DNA of 63,952 nt from assembly GCA_026400755.1 (NCBI GenBank), contig JAPLOM010000002.1:1-63952 (forward strand), read 5' to 3'. The stretch comes from Alphaproteobacteria bacterium. GTDB taxonomy: Bacteria > Pseudomonadota > Alphaproteobacteria > CADEGL01. Below are positions 46,167 through 53,733 of this stretch, piece by piece; the stretch's first letter is position 1, and every line of letters begins with the position of its first letter. The notes under the pieces were generated by a model. It saw nothing but the letters and a program-made list of their open reading frames with translations, had not been told where the DNA came from and searched no databases. Made by a program: the position numbers and the translations under genes.

Positions 46167-47209
46167 GGTTTGTGGTCTTGTTCGGCCGCAGCCAAGTCGT
46201 GGGGTCGACCAATATCCCGCCAATACTCATGAATCGGGAAAAGCCCAATGGAAAGACCGAGAGCGCGGCCTTCGTTAAGGAGTTCCGGCATATCCATAGG
46301 CCGGTCATTGGGCACCAGCGCCGCGAATCCGGGACCTAAGAGGTAAATACCGCCAGCCACGAAATGGCCGATGCGTGGTTTCTCGTCAATGCGTTCGAAC
46401 AATCCATCCGAGGTATGTCGAATGACGCCGAAGGGGATGTCTATCTCGTGGCGCGCGACACCGATGGTCGCGTCGTAGCTGTGGCGAGTGTGGAACGCGG
46501 CCATGGCGTTGAAATCAACCGCACTGAGAACATCACCGTTTACCACCAGCACGACGTCACGCTGCGGCCGCGGTAGTAGCCCCAATGCGCCGATCGTGCC
46601 GCGTTGTTCGCCTTCATGGACGGTGTGAACGCGGGCCCGGCCCGCACGCGAGCGAATGAATGCCTCGATCTGGTCGGCCAGATAGTGAACCGAGACGAAG
46701 ATCTCAGGCACGCCTGCATCTTCCAGTGCTATCAACACGTGCTCCAGGATCGGTTTCTCACCCACGTCCAGGAGCGGCTTGGGAGTGGTTTTCGTGCGCT
46801 CGCCGAGGCGCGTGCCGCGCCCTCCTGCCATAACCAATGCTGTCTTGATTGCGGCCTTATCGCGTGCGCCGGCAACTAAAACTTCGTACACGCGACCGTC
46901 CGCGTCGAGAACCGGCAGAAAGGCTTTATAGCCACCGATCTTGCGCAGTTTCTCCGCATTGGCGGCATCCTCGTTTATGTGCCCCACCAGAGGATTGCGG
47001 TGTAAGCATCGGCCGACCGGCTCGTCGAGGCTAGCGCCGTCCAATATCGCGCGGCGAACATCGCCATCGGTCACGGTGCCATAAAGCCGGCCGTCGTCGT
47101 CGGTGACGAGCTGGAAAAGATGGTCGGTCGCATTGAGCCGTGCCAACGCCTCGCGGGTAGTCGCATCAACGCGGCAAAGATAAGGCGCGATGTCGATAAG
47201 GCGTATCAC
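46163..47209 (-). CDS. CBS-domain sugar nucleotidyltransferase (PtmE-like)
   Basis: A 348-residue protein. Residues 1-115 are two CBS domains (LVTDDDGRLYGTVTDGDVRRAIL, FLPVLDADGRVYEVLV) that probably sense nucleotides. Residues 120-348 are an NTP-transferase domain beginning ALVMAGGRGTRLGERT and containing VVNGDVLSAVDF. This arrangement matches Campylobacter PtmE, which makes GDP-glucosamine for legionaminic acid. Start is GTG 47209; the adjacent gene ends four bases away. Alternatively it could activate a hexose or heptose phosphate for another branch. Confidence 0.82.
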   Translation of the reverse strand: MIRLIDIAPYLCRVDATTREALARLNATDHLFQLVTDDDGRLYGTVTDGDVRRAILDGASLDEPVGRCLHRNPLVGHINEDAANAEKLRKIGGYKAFLPVLDADGRVYEVLVAGARDKAAIKTALVMAGGRGTRLGERTKTTPKPLLDVGEKPILEHVLIALEDAGVPEIFVSVHYLADQIEAFIRSRAGRARVHTVHEGEQRGTIGALGLLPRPQRDVVLVVNGDVLSAVDFNAMAAFHTRHSYDATIGVARHEIDIPFGVIRHTSDGLFERIDEKPRIGHFVAGGIYLLGPGFAALVPNDRPMDMPELLNEGRALGLSIGLFPIHEYWRDIGRPHDLAAAEQDHKP

Positions 47210-47212
47210 GCG

Positions 47213-47914
47213 TTATCCGATTACGGTTCCAGTCAGCCCACGCGCTGCGACGGCCTCGGCTAAGTGCCAATCGTCATCATCGTCAATATCGATGGCGGCA
47301 ATGCAATTCATCACTAACGGCAAAGTGCGAGGCGGAAACAGAGAGCCAGTTTGCCGCAGTGCATGTGTCCGGACGAGATAGAGGGCGCCGTTGGGTGTCA
47401 GAACGGGACTTGGTACGTCTTCGGAGGACAAAGGCGCGACATAGCCGTCGTCACCAGTCGAGAACAATTGGCGAGGCGTTCGATCAATGCGCGTCACGGC
47501 CACCACTGCGTCGGCATCTGGCTTCGCATCGAGCCGAGCGAGCGCCTCTGTGATGCACGCGCTGCCACGAAAAGGTGAAGTAACCTGCAAAACCATTACG
47601 AGTGCGGGATCGTGGCCGTGAGTATCCGCAAACCAATCGACCGCGTGAATGACGACGGGAACTGTCGCGGCATCGTCGGTGGCGAGCGACGTGGGACGCC
47701 GGAACGGCACCTGCCAGCCCAAGACTTTTCCGGCAGTTGCAATCGCGTCATCGTCGGTCGACAAAACGCATGTCGCCTGTACATTCGAGGCCCGCAGAGC
47801 ATCCGCGGCGCGTTCTAACAGACTGTGTCCCTCCAGTGCCCGAAGGTTCTTGCCTGGCAAGCGTTTCGACCCGCCGCGCGCGGGCACCACAACGAGAAGA
47901 CCGGTTTCGTTCAT
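47213..47914 (-). CDS. CMP-nonulosonate cytidylyltransferase (PtmB/LegF/NeuA-like)
   Basis: A 233-residue enzyme activating a nonulosonic acid as CMP sugar. The nucleotide-binding loop VVVPARGGSKRLPGKNLRAL is the acylneuraminate cytidylyltransferase signature, and VLQVTSPFRGSACITEAL gives the next motif. Placed beside the PtmE-like gene, it probably serves legionaminic acid, while the SpsF-type enzyme at 34945 serves pseudaminic acid. ATG 47914 forms ATGA with the amidotransferase stop. Which of the two synthetases handles which acid is inference. Confidence 0.85.
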   Translation of the reverse strand: MNETGLLVVVPARGGSKRLPGKNLRALEGHSLLERAADALRASNVQATCVLSTDDDAIATAGKVLGWQVPFRRPTSLATDDAATVPVVIHAVDWFADTHGHDPALVMVLQVTSPFRGSACITEALARLDAKPDADAVVAVTRIDRTPRQLFSTGDDGYVAPLSSEDVPSPVLTPNGALYLVRTHALRQTGSLFPPRTLPLVMNCIAAIDIDDDDDWHLAEAVAARGLTGTVIG

Positions 47915-49173
47915 TGCACGCGGTGCCGCAGCTCCCATCCGTTGCTCGTCTTGCGCCACAGATGGGGTGAGCGGAAGCGGTCCGCGATCTCAAAGAACTC
48001 GGCTTCGTTCATGTCCAGATAAGTCAGAAACTCTTTGAGGAATTTGCGCGGCACCTCGCCGTCATAGCGCCGCACCAACGCCACGCCCTCCTCTCGTGTG
48101 ATGTGATGATTGCGGATTTCCTGGCTGGCGTCGTAGGTCGAACGACCCAGACCGAATTTTATGAACGTCGTCCAGTAGTGATAGCCGTCGGTCTTGTCGT
48201 CGATCGAATTGTATTTGGAATAGGTGCCTTCGGTGCGTTCGGTGTTGGCCTGGAACCCGGCATGCTCGACGGAATAGTAGTAGCACTCCTGCGGCGTCCA
48301 CTTGAGGTAGTAGCCGAGGTAGTGCACCGCAATCCCGGCCTTGGCCAGCTCCTCGGCATCGGCGGGCATATAGGGCTCCATGCGGCCGACTTCGATGCCG
48401 TGCGCGGGCAGTTCCTGCAGAGGCACGCCGCCGAAATACATCTGTGCATTGGCCGCGCGTGCGCGGGCGTAATAGGACGCATCACGCCGCGCCTGCTTGT
48501 TCTCCGAGATTGGGTTGCCGTACTCGGCCTCGTTCTCGCCGTAGAAGACCAGCGGGATGTTCATGCGTAGCGCCATCTTGGGCGCATAGTTCTTCTGGCC
48601 CAAGATGAAGGGTTGGAAGGGATGCAGCAGGTTCTTATAAGCCAGCGCGGTCAGCTTGCGGTGCATCAGACCATCGGGGTGGAACAGGAAATTGTCGAAA
48701 CCGGCCTTGTGCACCCAGCCCTGAAAATTATGCCAACCCACATCGGTGTAGAGGTGGGGTGCCCAAGTGACCGTCAACGGGTGCATACTGTACTTGGTCT
48801 TGAGGACGTGCGAGGCGTAGATGGAATCCTTGCCACCCGAGCCGGGCACGAGGCAGTCATAGGATCCGTTGCGCGAGCGATAGCGGTCGCAGACCTCCTG
48901 CAACTCGCGCTCGCGCGCGGCCCAATCGACCATCGTGTCTTTCATGCGCGCGTAGAGGCAGGCGTCGCAAATACCTTCGTCGTTGAAGGCCAGCGTCGTC
49001 TTCTTGGAGCCAGCATGATGCTCGAATTCCACAGCTGACGCTGGTCGCTGGTTCGACATCACGCAGCTTTTGCAGAATTTCACTTCGCCCGGCAGCCCGT
49101 ACTTGACCTCCAGCAGCCCCTCCGCCGGGTCCATCAGGTAGATCTTGCCGTCCTTCTCGATCGTATCGGCCAT
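47911..49173 (-). CDS. N-acetyl sugar amidotransferase (WbpG/PseA/LegA-like)
   Basis: A 420-residue PP-loop enzyme that replaces the oxygen of an N-acetyl group with nitrogen, giving an acetamidino group. The ATP loop is PGSGGKDS at residues 110-117. Two cysteine pairs (CKSC at 34-37, CDAC at 69-72) form a likely zinc knuckle. ENEAEYGNPISENK and GYYLKWTPQECYYYSVEHAGF are family blocks. Ammonia would be supplied by the HisH- and HisF-like proteins encoded next. ATG 49173 has GAGAG upstream. Targets could be legionaminic or pseudaminic acid; PseA and WbpG are both close relatives. Confidence 0.92.
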   Translation of the reverse strand: MADTIEKDGKIYLMDPAEGLLEVKYGLPGEVKFCKSCVMSNQRPASAVEFEHHAGSKKTTLAFNDEGICDACLYARMKDTMVDWAARERELQEVCDRYRSRNGSYDCLVPGSGGKDSIYASHVLKTKYSMHPLTVTWAPHLYTDVGWHNFQGWVHKAGFDNFLFHPDGLMHRKLTALAYKNLLHPFQPFILGQKNYAPKMALRMNIPLVFYGENEAEYGNPISENKQARRDASYYARARAANAQMYFGGVPLQELPAHGIEVGRMEPYMPADAEELAKAGIAVHYLGYYLKWTPQECYYYSVEHAGFQANTERTEGTYSKYNSIDDKTDGYHYWTTFIKFGLGRSTYDASQEIRNHHITREEGVALVRRYDGEVPRKFLKEFLTYLDMNEAEFFEIADRFRSPHLWRKTSNGWELRHRVQ

Positions 49174-49183
49174 TGCTCTCTCG

Positions 49184-49804
49184 TCAGGGCGCGAAGTGGA
49201 CGAAGCGTTCGATCAGGCCAAGGCCGACCGGACCGCTCTTCTCCGGGTGAAATTGAAAACCGACGACGTTGCCACGCCGGAAGGCGACCGGAACATCCAT
49301 ACCGTTGACCGCAATGGTCGCGGCGACGTCCTCGTCTCGCGCAACGAAGGGGGCGTAAGAATGGACGAAATAGACCATGGCGCTTTCCGGCGCGCCTTCG
49401 AAGAATCCGCCGCGCGCCTGCAATGCGCGCCAGCCCACATTGGGAATGCGGATCGAATCGGGGCTACCGTTGCCTTCAGGCAGCCGGCGCACCGTCCCTG
49501 CGACAAGGCCAAGCCCGTCGTGCCGGCCAAACTCCTCGCCTGCCTCCAACATGACCTGCGCGCCAACGCAGATGCCCAGTATGGGCACGCCGCGCGCCGC
49601 CGCGCGTTTCAAAGGCTCAACCAGGTCGCGTGTCCGCAGGCCGTCCATGCAGTCGCCGAACGCGCCCACGCCCGGCAAGACGATGCGCTCGGCACGTTCG
49701 ACCGCGCCTGCGTCGTTGGTGATCTCATAAGGCGCACCCAAATGGCGCAGTGCCTGGCCGGTGCTGAACAGATTGCCGCGCCCGTAATCGACGACGGTGA
49801 TCAC
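49184..49804 (-). CDS. hisH: HisH-like glutamine amidotransferase of the acetamidino module
   Basis: A 206-residue class I glutamine amidotransferase that should release ammonia for the WbpG-like enzyme. It begins ITVVDYGRGNLFSTGQAL. The nucleophile lies in ILGICVGAQVML (Cys near 78), and FQFHPEKSG gives the catalytic His-x-Glu. GVGAFGDCM is the oxyanion region. GTG 49804 overlaps the hisF stop as GTGA. Being linked to wbpG and a divergent hisF rather than to other histidine genes, it is probably not the histidine-biosynthesis copy. Confidence 0.9.
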   Translation of the reverse strand: MITVVDYGRGNLFSTGQALRHLGAPYEITNDAGAVERAERIVLPGVGAFGDCMDGLRTRDLVEPLKRAAARGVPILGICVGAQVMLEAGEEFGRHDGLGLVAGTVRRLPEGNGSPDSIRIPNVGWRALQARGGFFEGAPESAMVYFVHSYAPFVARDEDVAATIAVNGMDVPVAFRRGNVVGFQFHPEKSGPVGLGLIERFVHFAP

Positions 49805-50562
49805 GTCCGCACCGCAATACCATGCTGGACCAGATGATTCTTCAAGGTCGGGACCGGGCAGGTGCCATAGTGGAACATGCTGGCGCAAGCGACTGCGTCA
49901 ATCGTTCCGGTCTCGACGAGCGCGCTCACATGTCCGGGCGTACCCGCGCCACCGCAGGCGATGACCGGAACGCGCACCCGCCCATGAACCGCATCGATGA
50001 GCTCGGCGTCGAAACCGGCCTTGGTGCCTTCCTGGTCGACCGAAGTGATCAGGACCTCGCCCGCGCCCAACCGCTCCGCTTCGACGACCCAGTCCAATAC
50101 GTCGACGCCCGTTGTCTCGCGCCCGTTGTCGGTCAGCGCTTCCCACTTGCCAGGCGCGCGCCGCTTGGCCTCGACCGACAGCACGATGCATTGGGATCCC
50201 AAAGTTTCGGCCGCTTCCTTGAGAAATGAAGGGCGGGCGATGGCCGCGGTATTGATGGCCACCTTGTCTGCTCCGCTGCGCAGGGCTGCCACGATATCGT
50301 CCAACGAACGAATACCACCACCAACGGTCAGCGGCACGAAAACATCGCGCGCGGCTTCCTCCACGACGGTCAGTATGTTGTTGCGTCCATACAACGAGGC
50401 AACGATGTCCATGTAGATGATCTCGTCGATGCCCTCTTCATAATAGCGACGCGCCAACTCGCCGGGTTTGCCGACGATGCGCAGCCCTTCCAGGTGCACC
50501 CCCTTCACGACGTTCGAGCCCTTGATGTCGAGCCGGGCGATGATCCGGACCGGTGGCTTCAT
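49801..50562 (-). CDS. hisF: HisF2/AglZ-like cyclase subunit of the acetamidino module
   Basis: A 253-residue TIM barrel forming an ammonia channel with HisH. ARLDIKGSNVVKGVHLEGLR and MDIVASLYGRNNI are the form found next to WbpG genes, not the classical LDVKDGRVVKG. The first catalytic aspartate of HisF (Asp11 in Thermotoga) is kept in RLDIK. The second (Asp130) is Glu here, in LSVEAKR near residue 130. TSVDQEGTK is conserved. The enzyme is therefore probably specialised to pass ammonia to WbpG rather than to make imidazole glycerol phosphate. Confidence 0.9.
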   Translation of the reverse strand: MKPPVRIIARLDIKGSNVVKGVHLEGLRIVGKPGELARRYYEEGIDEIIYMDIVASLYGRNNILTVVEEAARDVFVPLTVGGGIRSLDDIVAALRSGADKVAINTAAIARPSFLKEAAETLGSQCIVLSVEAKRRAPGKWEALTDNGRETTGVDVLDWVVEAERLGAGEVLITSVDQEGTKAGFDAELIDAVHGRVRVPVIACGGAGTPGHVSALVETGTIDAVACASMFHYGTCPVPTLKNHLVQHGIAVRT

Positions 50563-50571
50563 GGCTTGGAG

Positions 50572-51381
50572 TCAGGCCGCCGACCGGCTGCGCCGACGCA
50601 CATCCAGCGTCGCATAACCCTGCATGATGCGGCTGGCGATGAACAGCAGCGCGGCGACGCCGTAGAGGAAGGCCAATAGGACGAGATAAAGGTCAAGCCG
50701 ATCCCAACAAAGAGCGGCGGCTAAGCCCGCATAGCGCAGGTCGAAAACGGAGTTCATGCCACGTGCATCGAACGTCAATACGGCCCGCCCTGCCGGCGAT
50801 GCCAGAAAAGCGTTCAACCAAGGATGGTTCGCGGGGCCAGCCGGCAGACCGGATCGCCTCTGCTCTTTTTCGAGGAGCAGTTCGAACATCGAAAACCGGT
50901 GAATCAGCAAGAATACGAACGAGAGCGCCAGGGTCGCGGCCGCGCCGACCAAAACCGGGGCCGGGCTTGCTTCCTTCGACAGCCAGAGATGAATCCCGAG
51001 TGCCAGCGGAAACAGGAGGTCTGCCATCATGTCGACCAGGCCATCGAAATATTTGCCAAAATAAGACGCGCTGTCTTGCAGCCGACTGAGATTGCCGTCG
51101 ATGCTGTCGGCGATCACAGCTAGCACGTAGAGAATTAACCCCATGATCAGCCCGGCCGCGCTGGGGTTCGCGATACAGACTGCTCCGGCCAATATCAGCG
51201 CGACGCGCAATGCCGTCACCTGGTTGGGCGACGCCCCGATGCGCGCCGCAACGACGGTGAGCGGCCAAGCCGCCGGGACGAAGACGAAACGCATGACCAA
51301 TGGCAAGGAAACCCGCGCGAGATTTTGGGACGCGCGTACTGCGGCTATGCTGATTCGCGCGCTTGGTCCTTCGGCGTTCAC
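50572..51381 (-). CDS. CDP-alcohol phosphatidyltransferase family protein
   Basis: A 269-residue membrane protein with about six hydrophobic segments. It carries the family motif as ADSIDGNLSRLQDSA followed by GKYFDGLVDMMAD, that is D-x2-DG...G-x3-D-x3-D with Ser in place of the usual Ala. These enzymes transfer a phospho-alcohol from a CDP donor (or CDP-diacylglycerol) to an acceptor alcohol. In a glycan operon it could add a phosphoalcohol or build a special lipid, but neither donor nor acceptor is evident. The GTG 51381 overlaps the next gene as GTGA; longer readings add 48 unlikely residues. Confidence 0.78.
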   Translation of the reverse strand: MNAEGPSARISIAAVRASQNLARVSLPLVMRFVFVPAAWPLTVVAARIGASPNQVTALRVALILAGAVCIANPSAAGLIMGLILYVLAVIADSIDGNLSRLQDSASYFGKYFDGLVDMMADLLFPLALGIHLWLSKEASPAPVLVGAAATLALSFVFLLIHRFSMFELLLEKEQRRSGLPAGPANHPWLNAFLASPAGRAVLTFDARGMNSVFDLRYAGLAAALCWDRLDLYLVLLAFLYGVAALLFIASRIMQGYATLDVRRRSRSAA

Positions 51382-52901
51382 ACGCGTTCCGGCTGGCTTG
51401 CGGGCCGTTGCCCCAAGTTCACATCCTTCAGACCGCGCAAAAGCGCATCGCACGCGTCCTGGACAGCCCGTGGCTCGAAATTCGTCAGGACGCGGTAACT
51501 GTAGCCACAAAGATCGAATGAGCACGCCTTCACCGCGGCCAGGAACCGGGCGCCGTCCGTGCGGGCGCGTTCGCTGGGCGCGGAGTGTCCGAAAGCCTCG
51601 TGGAGATAGCTCGCGAGCTTGGATTCGTCTGTGACCACCCGCACATGGGGCAGGAAGCCGTAAATGTTATGGCGACCAAAGGCGATCACCGGTTTGCCCA
51701 GCACCGCAGCCTCGAATCCCGCGGTACCGCAAATGGTTACGGTCACGTCGGCGGCCCGAACGCAATCCAGCCCGAACTCGGTCGGATCGAGCAGCACGAC
51801 ATTCTTGAACTCCGCGATCTGGCCGTAGAAGTCCTTTGGGCGTCGGCCGATCGCGGTCATATGCTCCTTCACCACGAGAATTGTGCCTGCGGGCAAATCT
51901 CGCGACACCGCCGCGATCAGCGACAGTTGATAGAAATACTCCGGCGACAGGCCTTGGAGCGAGGTTTCCGGTTCCAGGTGAAGCGGATAGAAAGCAAAGC
52001 GCCGCCCCGTCAGATTTGAAAGCCGTGTTCGCGCCAGGCGCGCCAAGCGCCGACTATCCGCCCAAATCCGATAGAAGTATTTGAGATTCTCGCGCAGGTA
52101 GTAGCCGCGTGCCTTCTGGTATCTGCGCAAGTGCCAATAGGCGTACTTCGCGACTTCGCGTGCGCTGCGCTTGATGAGCGCCAGCGCATTGCGTTGGCTG
52201 ATAAACCAATTGCGAAATTGAAGGTGGCTCGCATACGGCGTTTCTAGTTCCGCGCCGCCGCTCGTTCCGCCGAGCGACCGATAGGCATGTTCGATTTCGC
52301 CGTTCTCGTAGAATTCGTCCCATGCCCAGTTGTGGAAGTTTTGGTAACGGGATCCGTTGATGACGCGATATGGAATGCCTCGCGCGCGCGCGATCAGCGC
52401 CATCTCCTTGTTGCCGTTAATGATCAGGTCGAACCCGCGCGCGGATATCTCATCGCCCCAATAGCTCAAGCTAGCGCAGTAGTGGCGCAGCACGTCGTCG
52501 TAGCTGCTGTTCTCAGACATTCGGGAGCGCGGATGATAATAGCCGCCAAGGGCGTAACCGCGCCCCAAGTGGCGATTGGTGATGACAAGCGTGTTGAGTG
52601 TGGCGCCCAGCCGATCTTCCCACCTCCTCGCCGACGCGACGAGTGCGTCTCCCGACGGCAAGGCGTCGAGTCGCCCGCGAAATGGCGGATCGAAATCCAC
52701 GATCTCGGAAAAAACACCGTCCTTGTTCACGCCGGCGTAGAACGCGACTTCCTGGCGGTTGCTGCAGTAGAGAATGATTGAGGCTCCGGTCCGGCGCTTC
52801 ACTTCGGTCGCGATCGCGGTCATTAAGAAGCGCGTCTCGGAACGTGCATAGAGAGCGATCTGCTTGGGCACGAACGGGCTATGCGGCGTAATGGGGTTCA
52901 A
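51378..52901 (-). CDS. Capsule-biosynthesis-like GT-B protein
   Basis: A 507-residue protein. An N-terminal strand-helix unit (IALYARSETRFLMTAIATEVKRR, ASIILYCSN) and a C-terminal domain (GTILVVKEHMTAIGRR, CVRAADVTVTICGTAGFEAAVLGKPVIAFG) fit the capsule polysaccharide/KDO-transferase GT-B pattern, in which the Glu of GFEA contacts the donor. The middle, about residues 110-330, is rich in Tyr, Arg and Trp and unassigned. The start is TTG 52901, two bases after the stop of the next gene upstream. It could transfer one of the nonulosonic acids; confidence in that is low. Confidence 0.6.
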   Translation of the reverse strand: MNPITPHSPFVPKQIALYARSETRFLMTAIATEVKRRTGASIILYCSNRQEVAFYAGVNKDGVFSEIVDFDPPFRGRLDALPSGDALVASARRWEDRLGATLNTLVITNRHLGRGYALGGYYHPRSRMSENSSYDDVLRHYCASLSYWGDEISARGFDLIINGNKEMALIARARGIPYRVINGSRYQNFHNWAWDEFYENGEIEHAYRSLGGTSGGAELETPYASHLQFRNWFISQRNALALIKRSAREVAKYAYWHLRRYQKARGYYLRENLKYFYRIWADSRRLARLARTRLSNLTGRRFAFYPLHLEPETSLQGLSPEYFYQLSLIAAVSRDLPAGTILVVKEHMTAIGRRPKDFYGQIAEFKNVVLLDPTEFGLDCVRAADVTVTICGTAGFEAAVLGKPVIAFGRHNIYGFLPHVRVVTDESKLASYLHEAFGHSAPSERARTDGARFLAAVKACSFDLCGYSYRVLTNFEPRAVQDACDALLRGLKDVNLGQRPASQPERV

Positions 52902-52903
52902 GG

Positions 52904-53731
52904 CTACGACCGGCGGATTTCGATATATTTGCCGATGCGCTGTCGAAAAGCCTGGAACGCGGGCAAGTGCGTAGGGTCTGCTCGGAAAGGATCCAAGTGT
53001 TCGTGGTCTGAGATCAACGCCGGATCGTGCAACGAATGCTTGACATTGTAGGTCACTAGACGATTGGACGCGGTGAGTTGGATTTGTCCGAACCAGCTCC
53101 GCTCATCCGGCCGCAGCAATTCGATAAGGGCCGCGCTGCGCACGCTGAGTGGCGGAATCTTGATATTGCCGGACGTGCGTCCGTCCTGCGTCAAAATCTT
53201 AGCTAAAACCGGCCGCTTGTAGGGGTTGATCAGCGTGATGCTTTCGGCGAGGTCGCGGTCACGATCCAAGTGTACGACCGGGTAGCCGTCCACGAATCGG
53301 CCAAACATCGCGATCTGGCTGATGACCGGCGGCGCCCCGTATTTATACGCATTATCGGAAAAGAAGGATTTCTTTCCAGGTGCGGTGTAGATCGTATAGA
53401 AACCGATGGCGGCCTTGTTCGCGAAAATCTCGCGCTCGTCCGCATCGTGGAAGCTCAACTCCAGAAAGCCATTCCGCTTTTTCCATGCGTCGCCCACATC
53501 GCGCCACACCAACGGCGCTGGAGCGTGGGTAGGACGCTTGTCCCCTCTGAAATCGATGCGTTGCTCGCCTTCGTGGACGATCCGGCCTTCGTGATAGATG
53601 TAAAAGTGCGCGACGACCGTGCAGGAGGTCGCGTTTATCCGACGGGCAATCGCGTCGACCGGAATGGGAACCGTGCAGTCGTAGCCGACTGGCAACGAGC
53701 TGATGGTGGGAAGAACATAATTCCAGGCCAT
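52904..53731 (-). CDS. Uncharacterised beta-rich protein
   Basis: A 275-residue protein I do not recognise. It lacks signal peptide, membrane segments and cysteine clusters. Predicted strands alternate with short loops. Around residue 180, ITLINPYKRPVLAKILTQDGR, then IKIPPLSVRSAALIELL and LTASNRLVTYNVKHSL, look like successive strands of an immunoglobulin-like sandwich, ending in LISDHEHLDPF. The C-terminal half of the [2Fe-2S] protein encoded just upstream has a similar order of strands and ends in LSIDHL, so the two may be paralogues. It sits between a GT-B-like gene and that protein, spaced by two bases on each side. Confidence 0.55.
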   Translation of the reverse strand: MAWNYVLPTISSLPVGYDCTVPIPVDAIARRINATSCTVVAHFYIYHEGRIVHEGEQRIDFRGDKRPTHAPAPLVWRDVGDAWKKRNGFLELSFHDADEREIFANKAAIGFYTIYTAPGKKSFFSDNAYKYGAPPVISQIAMFGRFVDGYPVVHLDRDRDLAESITLINPYKRPVLAKILTQDGRTSGNIKIPPLSVRSAALIELLRPDERSWFGQIQLTASNRLVTYNVKHSLHDPALISDHEHLDPFRADPTHLPAFQAFRQRIGKYIEIRRS

Positions 53732-53733
53732 TG

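Noticed and set aside
49184-50562. HisH and HisF as part of histidine biosynthesis
   Set aside because: Gene context with WbpG and the divergent HisF sequence point to the acetamidino module instead; no other histidine gene is near.
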